From Gammaproteobacteria bacterium (lineage in GTDB: Bacteria; Pseudomonadota; Gammaproteobacteria; Arenicellales; Poriferihabitantaceae), in contig JAUILZ010000012.1 of the NCBI GenBank assembly GCA_030432755.1, positions 62,001-126,000 of the forward strand: a DNA stretch of 64,000 nucleotides. The letters run 5' to 3'. A program made the position numbers and the translations under genes. Positions 25,151-33,528 of this stretch are shown here, one piece after another (the first letter of the stretch is position 1; each line of letters starts with the position of its first letter). The notes under the pieces are model-generated. The model did not search any database. It saw only the letters and a program-made list of their open reading frames with translations, and was not told where the DNA came from.

Positions 25151-25765
25151 ATGGCGGAACTCCGCGCCTGCATCTTCATCGACCAGCTCCAGCCGCAGAC
25201 CCTGGCGTACATCGCGACCTGGATGCGCGGTACGTTGCCCAGGCGCAACATGGCGGCCCAGGTCATCGAGATCGCTCCGGGTCTCGACGTGGAAGCGCTT
25301 ACCGACGTCGCGCTAAAGGGCGCGGACGTGGACGCCGGGCTGCTCGTTGTGGAACGCCAGTTCGGCACCCTCCAGTTCCATTCCCGTTCCACCGCGGAGG
25401 TCCATGCCGCAACCCAGGCAGTGCTCGACGCCCTGGGCGCGAGCCCGGCGGATGTCGCGCCGCCCACGATCCTTGCATCACGTATCGTCACCCGGGTGGA
25501 TCCCCAGCATGCCTTTCTCATCAATCGCAACAAGCTGGGCTCGATGATCCTGGGCGGCGACAGCCTCTACCTGCTGGAATGCCAGTCTGCTTCCTATGCC
25601 ATCCTTGCCTGCAACGAGGCGGAGAAGGCCGCAAACATCAAGGTCATCGATTACCGCATGATTGGCGCCAACGGCAGGTTGTACCTGGCGGGTGACGAGG
25701 CCGAGGTGCGCAATGCCCGGGACGCCGCCGAATCGGCGCTCGCCATGGCGGGAAATGCGTTGTGA
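25151..25765 (+). CDS. Tandem-domain microcompartment shell protein (BMC-T), first copy
   Basis: This 204-aa protein consists of two BMC domains, roughly residues 1-97 and 100-200, which would assemble as pseudohexameric trimers in the shell. Typical segments are AAQVIEIAPGLDVEALTDVALKGADVDAGLLVVERQFG in the first half and MILGGDSLYLLECQSASYAILACNEAEKAANI in the second. It is paralogous to the protein at 26775 (shared LQPQ start, VERQFG/TERQFG, CNEAEKA/ANEAERA). An in-frame ATG at 25145 overlaps the previous stop and would add two residues. The next gene overlaps by 4 bases. Confidence 0.92.
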   Translation: MAELRACIFIDQLQPQTLAYIATWMRGTLPRRNMAAQVIEIAPGLDVEALTDVALKGADVDAGLLVVERQFGTLQFHSRSTAEVHAATQAVLDALGASPADVAPPTILASRIVTRVDPQHAFLINRNKLGSMILGGDSLYLLECQSASYAILACNEAEKAANIKVIDYRMIGANGRLYLAGDEAEVRNARDAAESALAMAGNAL

Positions 25766-26184
25766 GCGAATTGCGCGAACTCATCCGTTCCCTGTTGCAG
25801 GAGGAACTGGCGCGGCTGCGTGACGCGCCGTCCGCGGCGCCAGCCACGCGCGAGGAAAGGGTACGAATACGCGGTGACGCGGACCTCGGCGCATTCGCGC
25901 GCCAGGTGTTGCGCCTCGCCAGGGATCCGCAAACCGCCGCGGACATCGACAGCGGCCGGATGGTATTCCGCCTCGAATCGGGCGCAGCGCCGGGAGTCGA
26001 TCCACTATCGACATCGGGTGGAACCGGGCCCGATTTCGACGTCGGTCTCGTCACCGAACGGGACGTCGCCCGACTCGATAACGGGGTGCGCGCGATACGC
26101 CTTGGCAGCCGCGCGCGGCTCACGCCGCTGGCGAAGGACGAACTCCGCCGTCGCGGCATCAACATCGTGAGGAAAGCAAAATGA
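25762..26184 (+). CDS. Small microcompartment-associated protein with N-terminal encapsulation peptide, function unknown
   Basis: This 140-aa protein starts with GTG at 25762, overlapping the previous stop. Residues 1-19 (SELRELIRSLLQEELARL) form an amphipathic helix that closely resembles BMC encapsulation peptides, then comes an Ala/Pro linker. The body has no motif I can tie to an enzyme. The C-terminal part VTERDVARLDNGVRAIRLGSRARLTPLAKDELRRRGINIV resembles short tails seen in several microcompartment-associated proteins. It lies between shell genes with 4-base overlaps on both sides, so it is probably a lumen scaffold or assembly factor. Function is not assigned. Confidence 0.75.
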   Translation: MSELRELIRSLLQEELARLRDAPSAAPATREERVRIRGDADLGAFARQVLRLARDPQTAADIDSGRMVFRLESGAAPGVDPLSTSGGTGPDFDVGLVTERDVARLDNGVRAIRLGSRARLTPLAKDELRRRGINIVRKAK

Positions 26185-26417
26185 TTCGAGGACGCGTAAC
26201 CGGCCGCATCTGGTCGTCCAGGCATATCGAGACCCTGCCGAACGGCGCATTGCTGGAGGTGCAGGTGGACGGCGGCGGGCAGCTCGTCGCGCTCGACCCG
26301 CTGGGCTGCAACGAGGGTGAGGCGGTGCTGATCACCCAGGGCTCCGTGGCGGCGGCCTATTACCCCAACATCCGCGCGCCGATAGACGCGCTCATCATCG
26401 GCTCTATCGACGAGTAG
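26181..26417 (+). CDS. Microcompartment vertex protein (BMC-P, EutN/CcmL family)
   Basis: This 78-aa pentameric vertex protein caps the corners of the shell. It begins MIRGRVTGRIWSSRHIETLPNGALLEVQV, which is the EutN/CcmL pattern (V-x-G-x-v-v-ath K/h), then LVALDPLGCNEGEAVLITQGS and the ending IDALIIGSID, the standard 'DaaIVGIVD' strand. It is a little shorter than EutN (about 95 aa). ATG overlaps the upstream stop (ATGA). Its presence indicates that a closed shell can form. Confidence 0.92.
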   Translation: MIRGRVTGRIWSSRHIETLPNGALLEVQVDGGGQLVALDPLGCNEGEAVLITQGSVAAAYYPNIRAPIDALIIGSIDE

Positions 26418-26462
26418 TTCTTTCAGTCAAGTCATCAGACACATCCATAGGAGAAACAAATT

Positions 26463-26747
26463 ATGGCCAGTCAAGCAATCGGTATGATCGAAACCCGTGG
26501 CTACGTGCCCTCGCTCGCGGCGGCCGACGCCATGGTGAAGGCAGCCAACGTGGAAATCGTTTCCCGCAACGAGGTCGGCGGCGGCCTGGTATCGGTAGTT
26601 GTCAAGGGTGATGTCGGCGCGGTCAAGGCGGCGACTGAAGCCGGCGCCGAGGCGGCGAACCAGATCGGCGAGGTGGTCGCGGTGCATGTCATTCCCCGGC
26701 CCCACGTGGACATCGGCAAGCATTTCGATGTCGGCGCGGGCAAGTAA
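26463..26747 (+). CDS. Hexameric microcompartment shell protein (BMC-H)
   Basis: This 94-aa single-domain shell protein would form the main hexagonal facets. The sequence QAIGMIETRGYVPSLAAADAMVKAANV is the canonical Pfam BMC start, followed by EVGGGLVSVVVKGDVGAVKAATEAG and VVAVHVIPRPHVD. It has its own strong ribosome-binding site (TAGGAGAAACAAATT before ATG), unlike the overlapping neighbours, consistent with the need for many copies. The 45-base gap upstream is AT-richer than usual here and may also hold an internal promoter. Confidence 0.95.
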   Translation: MASQAIGMIETRGYVPSLAAADAMVKAANVEIVSRNEVGGGLVSVVVKGDVGAVKAATEAGAEAANQIGEVVAVHVIPRPHVDIGKHFDVGAGK

Positions 26748-26774
26748 CCGGAACGAAGCCGCGCGCGTGACCGC

Positions 26775-27404
26775 ATGACGGAGCTCCGGGTCTACCTGCC
26801 GATCCGCGACCTGCAACCGCAGTTCGCGGCGTGGTTGTCGACCCCGCTGCGCGCGCGCGGTTACCCGCCGTTCGCCGGCCAGCACAGCCTCATCATCGAG
26901 GTCGCGCCGGCGCTGGCGATACATCGGATCGTGGATCTCGCGCTCAAGCAGTCACCGGACCTCGAACCGGGCCTGCTTTTCACCGAGCGACAGTTCGGCC
27001 TGCTGGAACTGCATGCCGACGACCCGGGCGAGGTGGATCGCGCGGGTGAGGCGATTCTCGCCGGGCTCGGGGCCAAGGCATCCGACCAGCTGGCGCCGAC
27101 GATCCTGTTCCATGACATCATCGGGGACCTGAGTGACCAGCACGCCATCATCCTCAACCGCAGCCGCGACGCCTCGATACTCGTGCCCGGCGTGTCACTG
27201 CTCATCGTCGAGATGGCCCCGGCCCTGTTTGCCTGCGTCGCCGCCAACGAGGCGGAACGCGCCGCGCCGGGCGCGGTGATCAACGACGTGCAGATGATGG
27301 GCGCGTCGGGTCGACTGTTCATTTCGGGCGCCAACCACGAGCTGGAAGCTGCGCGCGAGGCCATCGTGAACGTCCTTTCGGCAGTGAAGGGGAGAAAAGC
27401 ATGA
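26775..27404 (+). CDS. Tandem-domain microcompartment shell protein (BMC-T), second copy
   Basis: This 209-aa two-domain shell protein is a paralogue of the one at 25151. The first domain runs over about residues 1-100 (LRVYLPIRDLQPQFAAW, IIEVAPALAIHRIVDLALK, TERQFGLLELHADDPGEVDRAG), the second over about 101-205 (LLIVEMAPALFACVAANEAERAA, ASGRLFISGANHELEAAREAI). Having two different BMC-T proteins, one BMC-H and one BMC-P is enough for a complete shell. The stop overlaps the ATG of the hydrolase gene. Confidence 0.92.
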   Translation: MTELRVYLPIRDLQPQFAAWLSTPLRARGYPPFAGQHSLIIEVAPALAIHRIVDLALKQSPDLEPGLLFTERQFGLLELHADDPGEVDRAGEAILAGLGAKASDQLAPTILFHDIIGDLSDQHAIILNRSRDASILVPGVSLLIVEMAPALFACVAANEAERAAPGAVINDVQMMGASGRLFISGANHELEAAREAIVNVLSAVKGRKA

Positions 27405-28075
27405 GCGACTGGAAACGGGCCTTTCGCAGTTTCTACTACGCCAACGCGGAGCCGCCCGAGGATATCGAGCTGGTGACCGGGGAAACCGCGTTACTGGTGA
27501 TCGATATCCAGAACACTTACCTGGAGGAGTCGGACGATCCCGTCGAACGGGAGCGCTGGGCGCCGTTTCAAGAACGCATGCGCAATAGCGTGATTCCCAA
27601 TACCGCGCGCCTGGTCGAACTCGCCCGCGAGCGTGGCGTCGAGGCGCTGTTCGCTCGCATTGCCTGTCTCACGGAGGACGGGCGCGACCGATCACTCAGC
27701 CAGAAGAAACCCGGCTTCAACTACCTGCTGATGCCAAAGGACCGGGAAGACAGCCAGATCGTCCCGCAACTGCAGCCGAAGGGCGACGAGATCGTGGTGT
27801 TGAAGACCACCGACAGCGCCCTGACCGGCACCAACCTGCGACTCATCCTGCACAACATCGGTATCCGCAACGTGATCGTCGCGGGCATCTTCACCGATCA
27901 GTGCGTCAGTTCCACCGTGCGCAGCCTCGCCGACGAGAGCTTCAACGTGGTGGTGGTGGAAGACTGCTGCGCCGCGGCCACCATGGAACTCCATCGCCAC
28001 GAACTCGAGATCATCAACATGATCTACTGCCACGTGGTGCAACTGGAGGACATCCCGGACTTCCTTCGGCCCTGA
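27401..28075 (+). CDS. Isochorismatase-family cysteine hydrolase
   Basis: This 224-aa hydrolase has the catalytic triad pattern of the family: Asp in LLVIDIQNTYLEE, Lys in VVLKTTDSALTGTNL and Cys in FTDQCVSSTVRSLADESF, with the typical VVVEDCCAA segment. Relatives hydrolyse amides (nicotinamide, N-carbamoyl compounds, ureidoacrylate) or isochorismate. It overlaps the BMC-T stop by four bases and closes the microcompartment operon, so it is likely co-expressed. It lacks an obvious encapsulation peptide. It might release the amino alcohol from an amide, but no substrate can be deduced. Confidence 0.88.
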   Translation: MSDWKRAFRSFYYANAEPPEDIELVTGETALLVIDIQNTYLEESDDPVERERWAPFQERMRNSVIPNTARLVELARERGVEALFARIACLTEDGRDRSLSQKKPGFNYLLMPKDREDSQIVPQLQPKGDEIVVLKTTDSALTGTNLRLILHNIGIRNVIVAGIFTDQCVSSTVRSLADESFNVVVVEDCCAAATMELHRHELEIINMIYCHVVQLEDIPDFLRP

Positions 28076-28088
28076 TCGACCGATTTCG

Positions 28089-29222
28089 CTATACCCGTCG
28101 CATCCGCCACACCAGGCCCGCGGCCAGTAGCAGGTAACAGGCCATCAGGTAGCCCGGCAATCCCCAGGCGCCTGATCCCGCCTGGGCCCAGCCCGCGGAG
28201 ATGGACCCGACGAAGGCGCCAAGCCCCCACAGGGTGGCGAAGGAAGCGGCGCCGTTTACCAGTTCGGTGCCGCTGAACCGATCTCCGAGGGAGGCGAGCG
28301 CCACCGTGTAAACGCCGTAGCCTACCGCGCCGATCATGATCACCACCGGCCACCTGAGCACAGTGTCCACCGTCATTGGCAACATCGCGAGAAATAACGC
28401 GGTGGTGAGGGCGCAGCCGATCAGCACCTGGCGCTTGGGAAACCGGTCGGCGAGCCAGCCAATGGGGAATTGCATCACCACGTTGCCAAGCACCATCGCG
28501 CTCAGCAGGTGCGCGGCGTTGGTGAGATCGAGTCCGTTGTGTATGCCGTAAACGGGCAGCAGGGAGAGCGTGGCGGCGTCGAAGATCGCGAACACGCCGA
28601 CGCAGGCGAGGAGCATGGGCGCTTTGGGAGCGAAGTCGAGCAGGCCCGAGGGTGCCGCTTCTTCCGGATTGGTGGTATCCGCGTCATTCACCAGGCTGAG
28701 GGGCAGCATGCCGACGAGCAACGCCGCACTGCAGATCAGGAACGGGGTCCAGCCCTCGATACCGATGATACCGACGATCAGCGGACCGGCGCCGAAGCTG
28801 GCGGACAGGACGCTGCTGTAGATCGCCACCACCCGGCCACGGCTGTCATCCGCGGCAAACTTGACGATCCAGGCCTCGCTCAAGGCCCACAGTATGGCGG
28901 TGCTGCTGCCCTGGATGAAACGCAGCACGAACCAGGCCTCGAGGCTGGGAAAGACCATGAAGGCCGGCATCGAGAGCGCGGTAAGGCCGGCGGCGATCAA
29001 TGCGAGGCGGCGGGTGCCGAAACGTCTTGCGAGCGCCGGGATGAACGGCGAAAACAGGACGATTCCGAGAGTACCCATGGAGGCGTTGATCCCGATCATC
29101 GCCGTGGACTCCCCGCGCGACTCGAGGATCAGGGAGAGCAGGGGATAGGTCATGCCGAATGCCAGTCCGAAAACGGAAATCGCCGCGCAGGCGGCGACGA
29201 GATTTCGCTGGTTCGTAGACAT
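28089..29222 (-). CDS. Major facilitator superfamily transporter (YcaD-like)
   Basis: This 377-aa membrane protein has about twelve hydrophobic segments, LVAACAAISVFGLAFGMTYPLLSL being the first. The loop MGTLGIVLFSPFIPALARRFGTRRL holds the MFS motif A-like stretch between helices 2 and 3, and IGWLADRFPKRQVL is its equivalent in the second half. It converges with the microcompartment operon and ends 13 bases from the hydrolase stop. The similarity in pattern is closest to YcaD-type transporters of unknown substrate. Export or import of a pathway metabolite is possible but not shown. Confidence 0.88.
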   Translation of the reverse strand: MSTNQRNLVAACAAISVFGLAFGMTYPLLSLILESRGESTAMIGINASMGTLGIVLFSPFIPALARRFGTRRLALIAAGLTALSMPAFMVFPSLEAWFVLRFIQGSSTAILWALSEAWIVKFAADDSRGRVVAIYSSVLSASFGAGPLIVGIIGIEGWTPFLICSAALLVGMLPLSLVNDADTTNPEEAAPSGLLDFAPKAPMLLACVGVFAIFDAATLSLLPVYGIHNGLDLTNAAHLLSAMVLGNVVMQFPIGWLADRFPKRQVLIGCALTTALFLAMLPMTVDTVLRWPVVIMIGAVGYGVYTVALASLGDRFSGTELVNGAASFATLWGLGAFVGSISAGWAQAGSGAWGLPGYLMACYLLLAAGLVWRMRRV

Positions 29223-29465
29223 GTTCCTGGATACAGGGAGCGTTTCGGGCGGCGGACTGTATCACAGGCAAATGGAGAGAAATCGCCCTGTCAGCCACCC
29301 GGGTTTCGCCCTGGCGACAGCCTTGTCTCGTCGGAAACAGGGATTGCCGATACGGGGCTACGCGACGGGAATCCTGCCCCCGCATCACAAATTGAATCAC
29401 TGATCTCGGCGCATGCGAACTCAGGCGCCCCGGCTGGGCGCCCCAGCGGACGCGCCGCCGCCAAC

Positions 29466-29732
29466 TCAGCGTAACTGGCTGTCCTTGCTGCCCCGGCGGT
29501 TGTACAGGTTGTGTGACTGGACGCGCGCGTCCTCTTCCTGCTGGCAGGGAACGCAGTAGCGCACCCCGGGCATCGCGGCGCGGCGCCCCTCGGGAATCGC
29601 ATCGCCGCATTCCTCGCAATGCGTCAGGCTCTCGCCGCTCGGCAGGCGACGCCGGGCATTCTCTACCGCGTCGCGCACGCTGGCATCGATCTGGTCCTGC
29701 ACCGCGCCGTCGCGCGACCATCCTCCGGCCAT
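29466..29732 (-). CDS. ybiI: DksA/TraR-type C4 zinc-finger protein (YbiI-like)
   Basis: This 88-aa protein starts at ATG 29732; a longer in-frame start at 29810 adds an unconserved stretch. Start (MAGGWSRDGAVQDQID), zinc finger (CEECG...CVPCQ) and ending (NLYNRRGSKDSQLR) match E. coli YbiI, which is also 88 aa. Such proteins bind one Zn and may interact with RNA polymerase like DksA, though the long coiled coil is missing. The 243 bases between this gene and the MFS gene hold nothing recognisable. Confidence 0.9.
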   Translation of the reverse strand: MAGGWSRDGAVQDQIDASVRDAVENARRRLPSGESLTHCEECGDAIPEGRRAAMPGVRYCVPCQQEEDARVQSHNLYNRRGSKDSQLR

Positions 29733-29810
29733 GGATCTGATTCGGGTCTGGAAAAGGGGAACTTTACCGCATCCCCCCAAGGTCGGACCAGCGGCGGGAC
29801 GGCAGCGCAA

Positions 29811-30362
29811 TCAGCGCTCGCCGGTATAGAACGTGGGCCATTTCACCTTGACCACGCCGGTATGGCTCGCCAGCGAATGGCACTGGTTGATGATCGGCGG
29901 GGGCGGAGGCTCGGATTGGCACTTGCGGCGCTCCTCCAGCGCCCCGTGCATGCTCTGGTAGGCGGTGGTGGCGATGGGAGTCAGCAATTCCGTCAGGTGG
30001 GTGCAGCCCTCGGTGCGCGGCAGGCGGGCGCGCGCCGCCTTCAGCCAGCCGGGACCGATGTGGAGGCCCTCCAGCTTCTTCATGTTCACCTCCACCTGGC
30101 GGCAGATGCGGAACGGGGTGTCCTCCATCGCCACGTCCACGCGGTGAATCAGGAAGTCGAGATCCAGCGTCACCCGCATGCTGAAGCGGTGAATCGGCTC
30201 GCCTGCGGCGACGCCATTCTTCTCGTGGTTCGGAAAGAAGTAGGGCTTGGTGTCCAGCAGGTGCGCCTCGATCTCCCACAGGCCGTCCGCGCGCTCGTAT
30301 CCGCGCAGCGTGATCTCGCGGGTATGGTGGTGCTTGCGCTCGGTGGAAGCCGGCAAAGGCAT
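29811..30362 (-). CDS. DUF2889 domain protein
   Basis: This 183-aa protein has the DUF2889 pattern: REITLRGYERADGLWEIEAHLLDTKPY near the start, MRVTLDLDFLIHRVDVAMEDTPFRIC in the middle and LTELLTPIATTAYQSMHG toward the end, with three conserved Cys/His positions. It has no signal peptide or membrane helix. Function is unknown. It lies 78 bases upstream of the zinc-finger gene on the same strand; the next gene upstream, the acyl-CoA dehydrogenase, ends 64 bases away. Confidence 0.85.
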   Translation of the reverse strand: MPLPASTERKHHHTREITLRGYERADGLWEIEAHLLDTKPYFFPNHEKNGVAAGEPIHRFSMRVTLDLDFLIHRVDVAMEDTPFRICRQVEVNMKKLEGLHIGPGWLKAARARLPRTEGCTHLTELLTPIATTAYQSMHGALEERRKCQSEPPPPPIINQCHSLASHTGVVKVKWPTFYTGER

Positions 30363-30426
30363 GGGCGGGAACGGTCTTAAGGGGAGGGCGTATTTTACGC
30401 CAACCGGCCCGTGGCTTGCGCCTGAA

Positions 30427-31560
30427 TTATTTTGTCAGTGAGCGCGCGATCAACAGGCGCTGGATCTCGCTTGCGCCCTCGTAGATCTGGCAGACGCGTA
30501 CGTCGCGGTAGATTCGTTCGAGCGGAAAGTCGGCGACGTAGCCGTAGCCCCCGAGCACCTGGATCGCGCCGCTCGCCACCTCCTCGGCCATCTCCGAGGC
30601 GAACAGCTTCGCCATGCTGGCCTCGGTGAGGCAGGACAGGCCCTCGTCCTTGAGCCTTGCCGCATTCCAGACCATGAGCCGCGCGGCCTCGATTCTCGTC
30701 GCCATGTCGGCGAGCCGGAATCCCACCGCCTGGTGCTCGACCAGGGGCTTGCCGAAGCTGCGCCGTTCCGCGGCGTAGACCCGCGCCACGTCGAAGGCGG
30801 CGCGCGCCATACCCACGCATTGCGCGGCGATGCCAATACGACCGGACTCCAGGTTCGACAGGGCGATGCGATAACCCTCGCCCTCGGCGCCAAGGCGCGC
30901 GGATTCGGCCAACTCGCAGTCCACCAGCCGTACCTGCGCGGTATCCGAGGAACGCTGGCCGAGCTTGGACTCGATGGAAGCCACCTGGTAGCCCGGGTTA
31001 TCCGTTTCCACGACAAAGGCGCTGATACCCCGCTTGCCCGCCTCGGGATCCGTCACCGCGAAAACGATGGCGATGTCGGCCTCGCTGCCTGAGGTGATGA
31101 ACTGCTTGGTGCCGTTCAGGCGGTAGCCGCTATCGGTACGTTGCGCCCGTGTCCTGAGGGCCGATGCATCTGAACCCGCCTCGGGTTCCGTCAGGCAGAA
31201 ACAGCCCAGTTTTCGGCCCGAAGCTGCGTCTCGCAGGTAGCGATCCCGCTGCTCATCGTTGCCGTAGTTGAGAAGTGGACCGCAAACCACGGAATTGTTG
31301 ACGCTGAGAATGGTGGACAGCGCGCCGTCGGCGGCGGCCACCTCCTCCAGGGCCAGCGCCAGCGACACCATGTCCGCGCCCGCACCATCCCATTCCGGCG
31401 GCACGATCATGCCGCAGAGCCCCAGTTCGGCGGCCTGCTTCAGTTCCTCGCGCGGAAACCGCGACTCAAGGTCCCGCGTCGCCGCGCCGGGGGCCACCTC
31501 GGCCTCCGCCCAGGTGCGAACGCTGTCTCGAACGAGAACCTGACCTTCCGTAAGTTTCAT
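30427..31560 (-). CDS. Acyl-CoA dehydrogenase
   Basis: This 377-aa flavoprotein catalyses alpha,beta-desaturation of an acyl-CoA. Signatures are FCLTEPEAGSDASALRTRA (FAD/substrate loop), GTKQFITSG, QAVGFRLADMATRIEAARLMVW and the C-terminal QVLGGYGYVADFPLERIYRDVRVCQIYEGASEIQ-type segment with catalytic Glu361 in YEGASE. Short/branched-chain-specific and isobutyryl/2-methylacyl enzymes have this form. A thiolase is directly upstream, separated by an AT-rich spacer with a promoter-like sequence and no Shine-Dalgarno sequence. Confidence 0.92.
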   Translation of the reverse strand: MKLTEGQVLVRDSVRTWAEAEVAPGAATRDLESRFPREELKQAAELGLCGMIVPPEWDGAGADMVSLALALEEVAAADGALSTILSVNNSVVCGPLLNYGNDEQRDRYLRDAASGRKLGCFCLTEPEAGSDASALRTRAQRTDSGYRLNGTKQFITSGSEADIAIVFAVTDPEAGKRGISAFVVETDNPGYQVASIESKLGQRSSDTAQVRLVDCELAESARLGAEGEGYRIALSNLESGRIGIAAQCVGMARAAFDVARVYAAERRSFGKPLVEHQAVGFRLADMATRIEAARLMVWNAARLKDEGLSCLTEASMAKLFASEMAEEVASGAIQVLGGYGYVADFPLERIYRDVRVCQIYEGASEIQRLLIARSLTK

Positions 31561-31568
31561 TAATAATC

Positions 31569-31598
31569 AGTATATTGAATCTACTTCTTAATCTTGAA
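31569..31598 (-). promoter_or_regulatory. Promoter-like sequence in AT-rich spacer before the acyl-CoA dehydrogenase
   Basis: On the minus strand TTCAAG (31593-31598) and TATACT (31569-31574) are 18 bases apart. The -10 lies only 8 bases before the ATG, so a transcript would be almost leaderless, in keeping with the missing ribosome-binding site. The 46-base spacer is strikingly AT-rich in a high-GC region. Confidence 0.4.
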
Positions 31599-31606
31599 AG
31601 TTATTA

Positions 31607-32788
31607 TCAAAGCCGCTCGATAGCCATCGCCGTGGCCTCGCCGCCGCCGATGCAGAGCGCCGCGAGGCCGGTTTTCAGGTTGCGCGAGGCGAGGGCACCC
31701 AGCAGCGTCACCAGGATGCGGGCCCCGGATGCGCCGATGGGATGGCCGAGGGCGCAGGCGCCGCCGTGCACGTTGACGCGCTCCGAATCCAGGTCCAGGT
31801 CGTGGATCGCCGCCATGGTGACCACGGCGAAGGCCTCGTTGATCTCGTAGAGATCGATGTCACCGGCCCTGCGTCCCAGCTTGTCGAGGCAGCCCCGGAT
31901 CGCACCCACCGGGGCAGTGGTAAACCAGCCCGGCTCCTGGGCATGGGTGGCATGGGCGAGGATGCGCGCGATCGGATCGATACCTCTCTTGTCCGCCTCG
32001 GATTCGCGCATCAGCACCAGCGCGGCGGCGCCGTCGGAGATCGAGCTCGAATTGGCGGCCGTGACCGAACCGTCTTTACGGAACGCCGGGCGGAGCAGGG
32101 GGATCCTGTCGATGTTCACGCTGAAGGGTGACTCGTCCCGCGCCACGGTGACGGTTTCCTTGCGCCCGGCGACCTCCAGCGGGGCGATCTCGGCGTCGAA
32201 CAGGCCGTCATTGCTCGCCCCCTGGGCACGCTCCAGCGAGCGGATCGCAAACGCGTCCTGGGCTTCGCGGGTGAAGTTGTAGCGCTCAGCGCAGTCCTCG
32301 GCGAAGGTACCCATGAGGCGGCCCTTGTCGTAGGCGTCCTCGAGACCATCGAGGAACATGTGATCCAGCACCTGGCCGTGACCCATGCGCAGCCCCTGGC
32401 GCACCCGTGGCAGGAGGTAGGGCGCATTGCTCATGCTTTCCATGCCGCCAGCCACCATCACGTCGTTGCTTCCCGCGCGCAGGAGATCATGGGCGAGCAT
32501 CGTGGCCTTCATCCCGGAACCGCACATCTTGTTGATGGTGGTGCAACCGGCGGACAACGGCAGTCCGGCGCCGAGAGCCGCCTGGCGCGCGGGTGCCTGG
32601 CCCTGGCCCGCGGGCAGCACATTGCCCATGATGACTTCCTCGACGGCTTCCGCCTCGATGCCGGCGCGCTCCACCGCCGCGCGAATGGCCGCGGCGCCCA
32701 GTTCCGACGCGCTCTGGGAGGACAATGCGCCCTGGAAACTGCCCATGGGGGTACGGGCGGCGGATACGATCACTATGGGGTCGGTCAT
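31607..32788 (-). CDS. Acetyl-CoA C-acyltransferase (thiolase)
   Basis: This 393-aa thiolase II family enzyme condenses or cleaves acyl-CoAs. Cys89 in [10 protein letters not shown] is the acyl-accepting nucleophile. [20 protein letters not shown] holds the active-site His, and the C-terminal [11 protein letters not shown] holds the second Cys. Length matches AtoB/PhaA (about 393). It starts after an AT-rich 47-base spacer without a clear ribosome-binding site. With the acyl-CoA dehydrogenase downstream it suggests fatty-acid or branched-chain breakdown. Confidence 0.95.
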   Translation of the reverse strand: MTDPIVIVSAARTPMGSFQGALSSQSASELGAAAIRAAVERAGIEAEAVEEVIMGNVLPAGQGQAPARQAALGAGLPLSAGCTTINKMCGSGMKATMLAHDLLRAGSNDVMVAGGMESMSNAPYLLPRVRQGLRMGHGQVLDHMFLDGLEDAYDKGRLMGTFAEDCAERYNFTREAQDAFAIRSLERAQGASNDGLFDAEIAPLEVAGRKETVTVARDESPFSVNIDRIPLLRPAFRKDGSVTAANSSSISDGAAALVLMRESEADKRGIDPIARILAHATHAQEPGWFTTAPVGAIRGCLDKLGRRAGDIDLYEINEAFAVVTMAAIHDLDLDSERVNVHGGACALGHPIGASGARILVTLLGALASRNLKTGLAALCIGGGEATAMAIERL

Positions 32789-32835
32789 TAGTCAGAAATA
32801 AAAGCAAGTAAATTATTTAATCCTTTGAATATAAA

Positions 32836-33519
32836 CTATTCCCTGGTGATTCCCCGGGACAGGATATCGGCGATTTCATCGAAATTTACCACCACATGCG
32901 TAGGCTGGAATTCCCAGTGATCGAAACGGATCGCGGGGTTTCGCTGCAGCCAGAAGGCCTTCATGCCGGCGGCGACTGCGCCGCACACATCGAAGCCATT
33001 GCTCGAAACGAGCCAGCAGGAAGACAGGTCCGCGCCGGATTTCTCGGCGAAGTAATGATACAGCGCGGGATCGGGCTTGAATGTCTTCAGGTCGTGGACG
33101 CTTACGATGCCGTCCAGCAGGTCCTCGAGTCCGGAGTTGTGAATCAGCAGTTCCAGGTCTTCGGGTACGCCGTTGGAAAACGCATGCATGCCCACGCCAA
33201 GCGCCTTGAGCCGCTGCAGGCCGGCGATGACGTCGTCGAATGGCGGCAGCTCAAGATAGATGTCCATCAGGCCGTCCTTGTCGCCATCGCTGATCTCGCA
33301 GCCAAGCTGATCCGCCGTCCAGTCCAGCGCCTGGCGCGTGCAGATACGGAAATCCCGGTATTCATCCATGAGCCCGTAGCGCCAGCTGTACTCGAGCTGC
33401 TTGAGACGCCACTGGGTGGAAAACTCCACGGCGCGGTCGCCCACGAGATCAGACAGGCGGCCGGTGACGCCCGCGGTGTCGATCAGGGTGCCGTAGACAT
33501 CGAACGCAAGCACGGTCAT
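32836..33519 (-). CDS. HAD-superfamily haloacid dehalogenase, type II
   Basis: This 227-aa protein has the HAD motifs in order: nucleophile Asp in LAFDVYGTLID (motif I), HAFSNGVPEDL (motif II Ser/Asn), LKTFKPDPALYHYF (motif III Lys) and WLVSSNGFDVCGAVAAGMKAFWL. This matches (S)-2-haloacid dehalogenases. The final line WEFQPTHVVVNFDEIADIL is also typical. It may act on 2-halo acids or on another small substrate. A good SD (GAGGAAA) precedes it, and the upstream membrane protein gene ends 9 bases away. Confidence 0.88.
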   Translation of the reverse strand: MTVLAFDVYGTLIDTAGVTGRLSDLVGDRAVEFSTQWRLKQLEYSWRYGLMDEYRDFRICTRQALDWTADQLGCEISDGDKDGLMDIYLELPPFDDVIAGLQRLKALGVGMHAFSNGVPEDLELLIHNSGLEDLLDGIVSVHDLKTFKPDPALYHYFAEKSGADLSSCWLVSSNGFDVCGAVAAGMKAFWLQRNPAIRFDHWEFQPTHVVVNFDEIADILSRGITRE

Positions 33520-33528
33520 GGAATTTCC

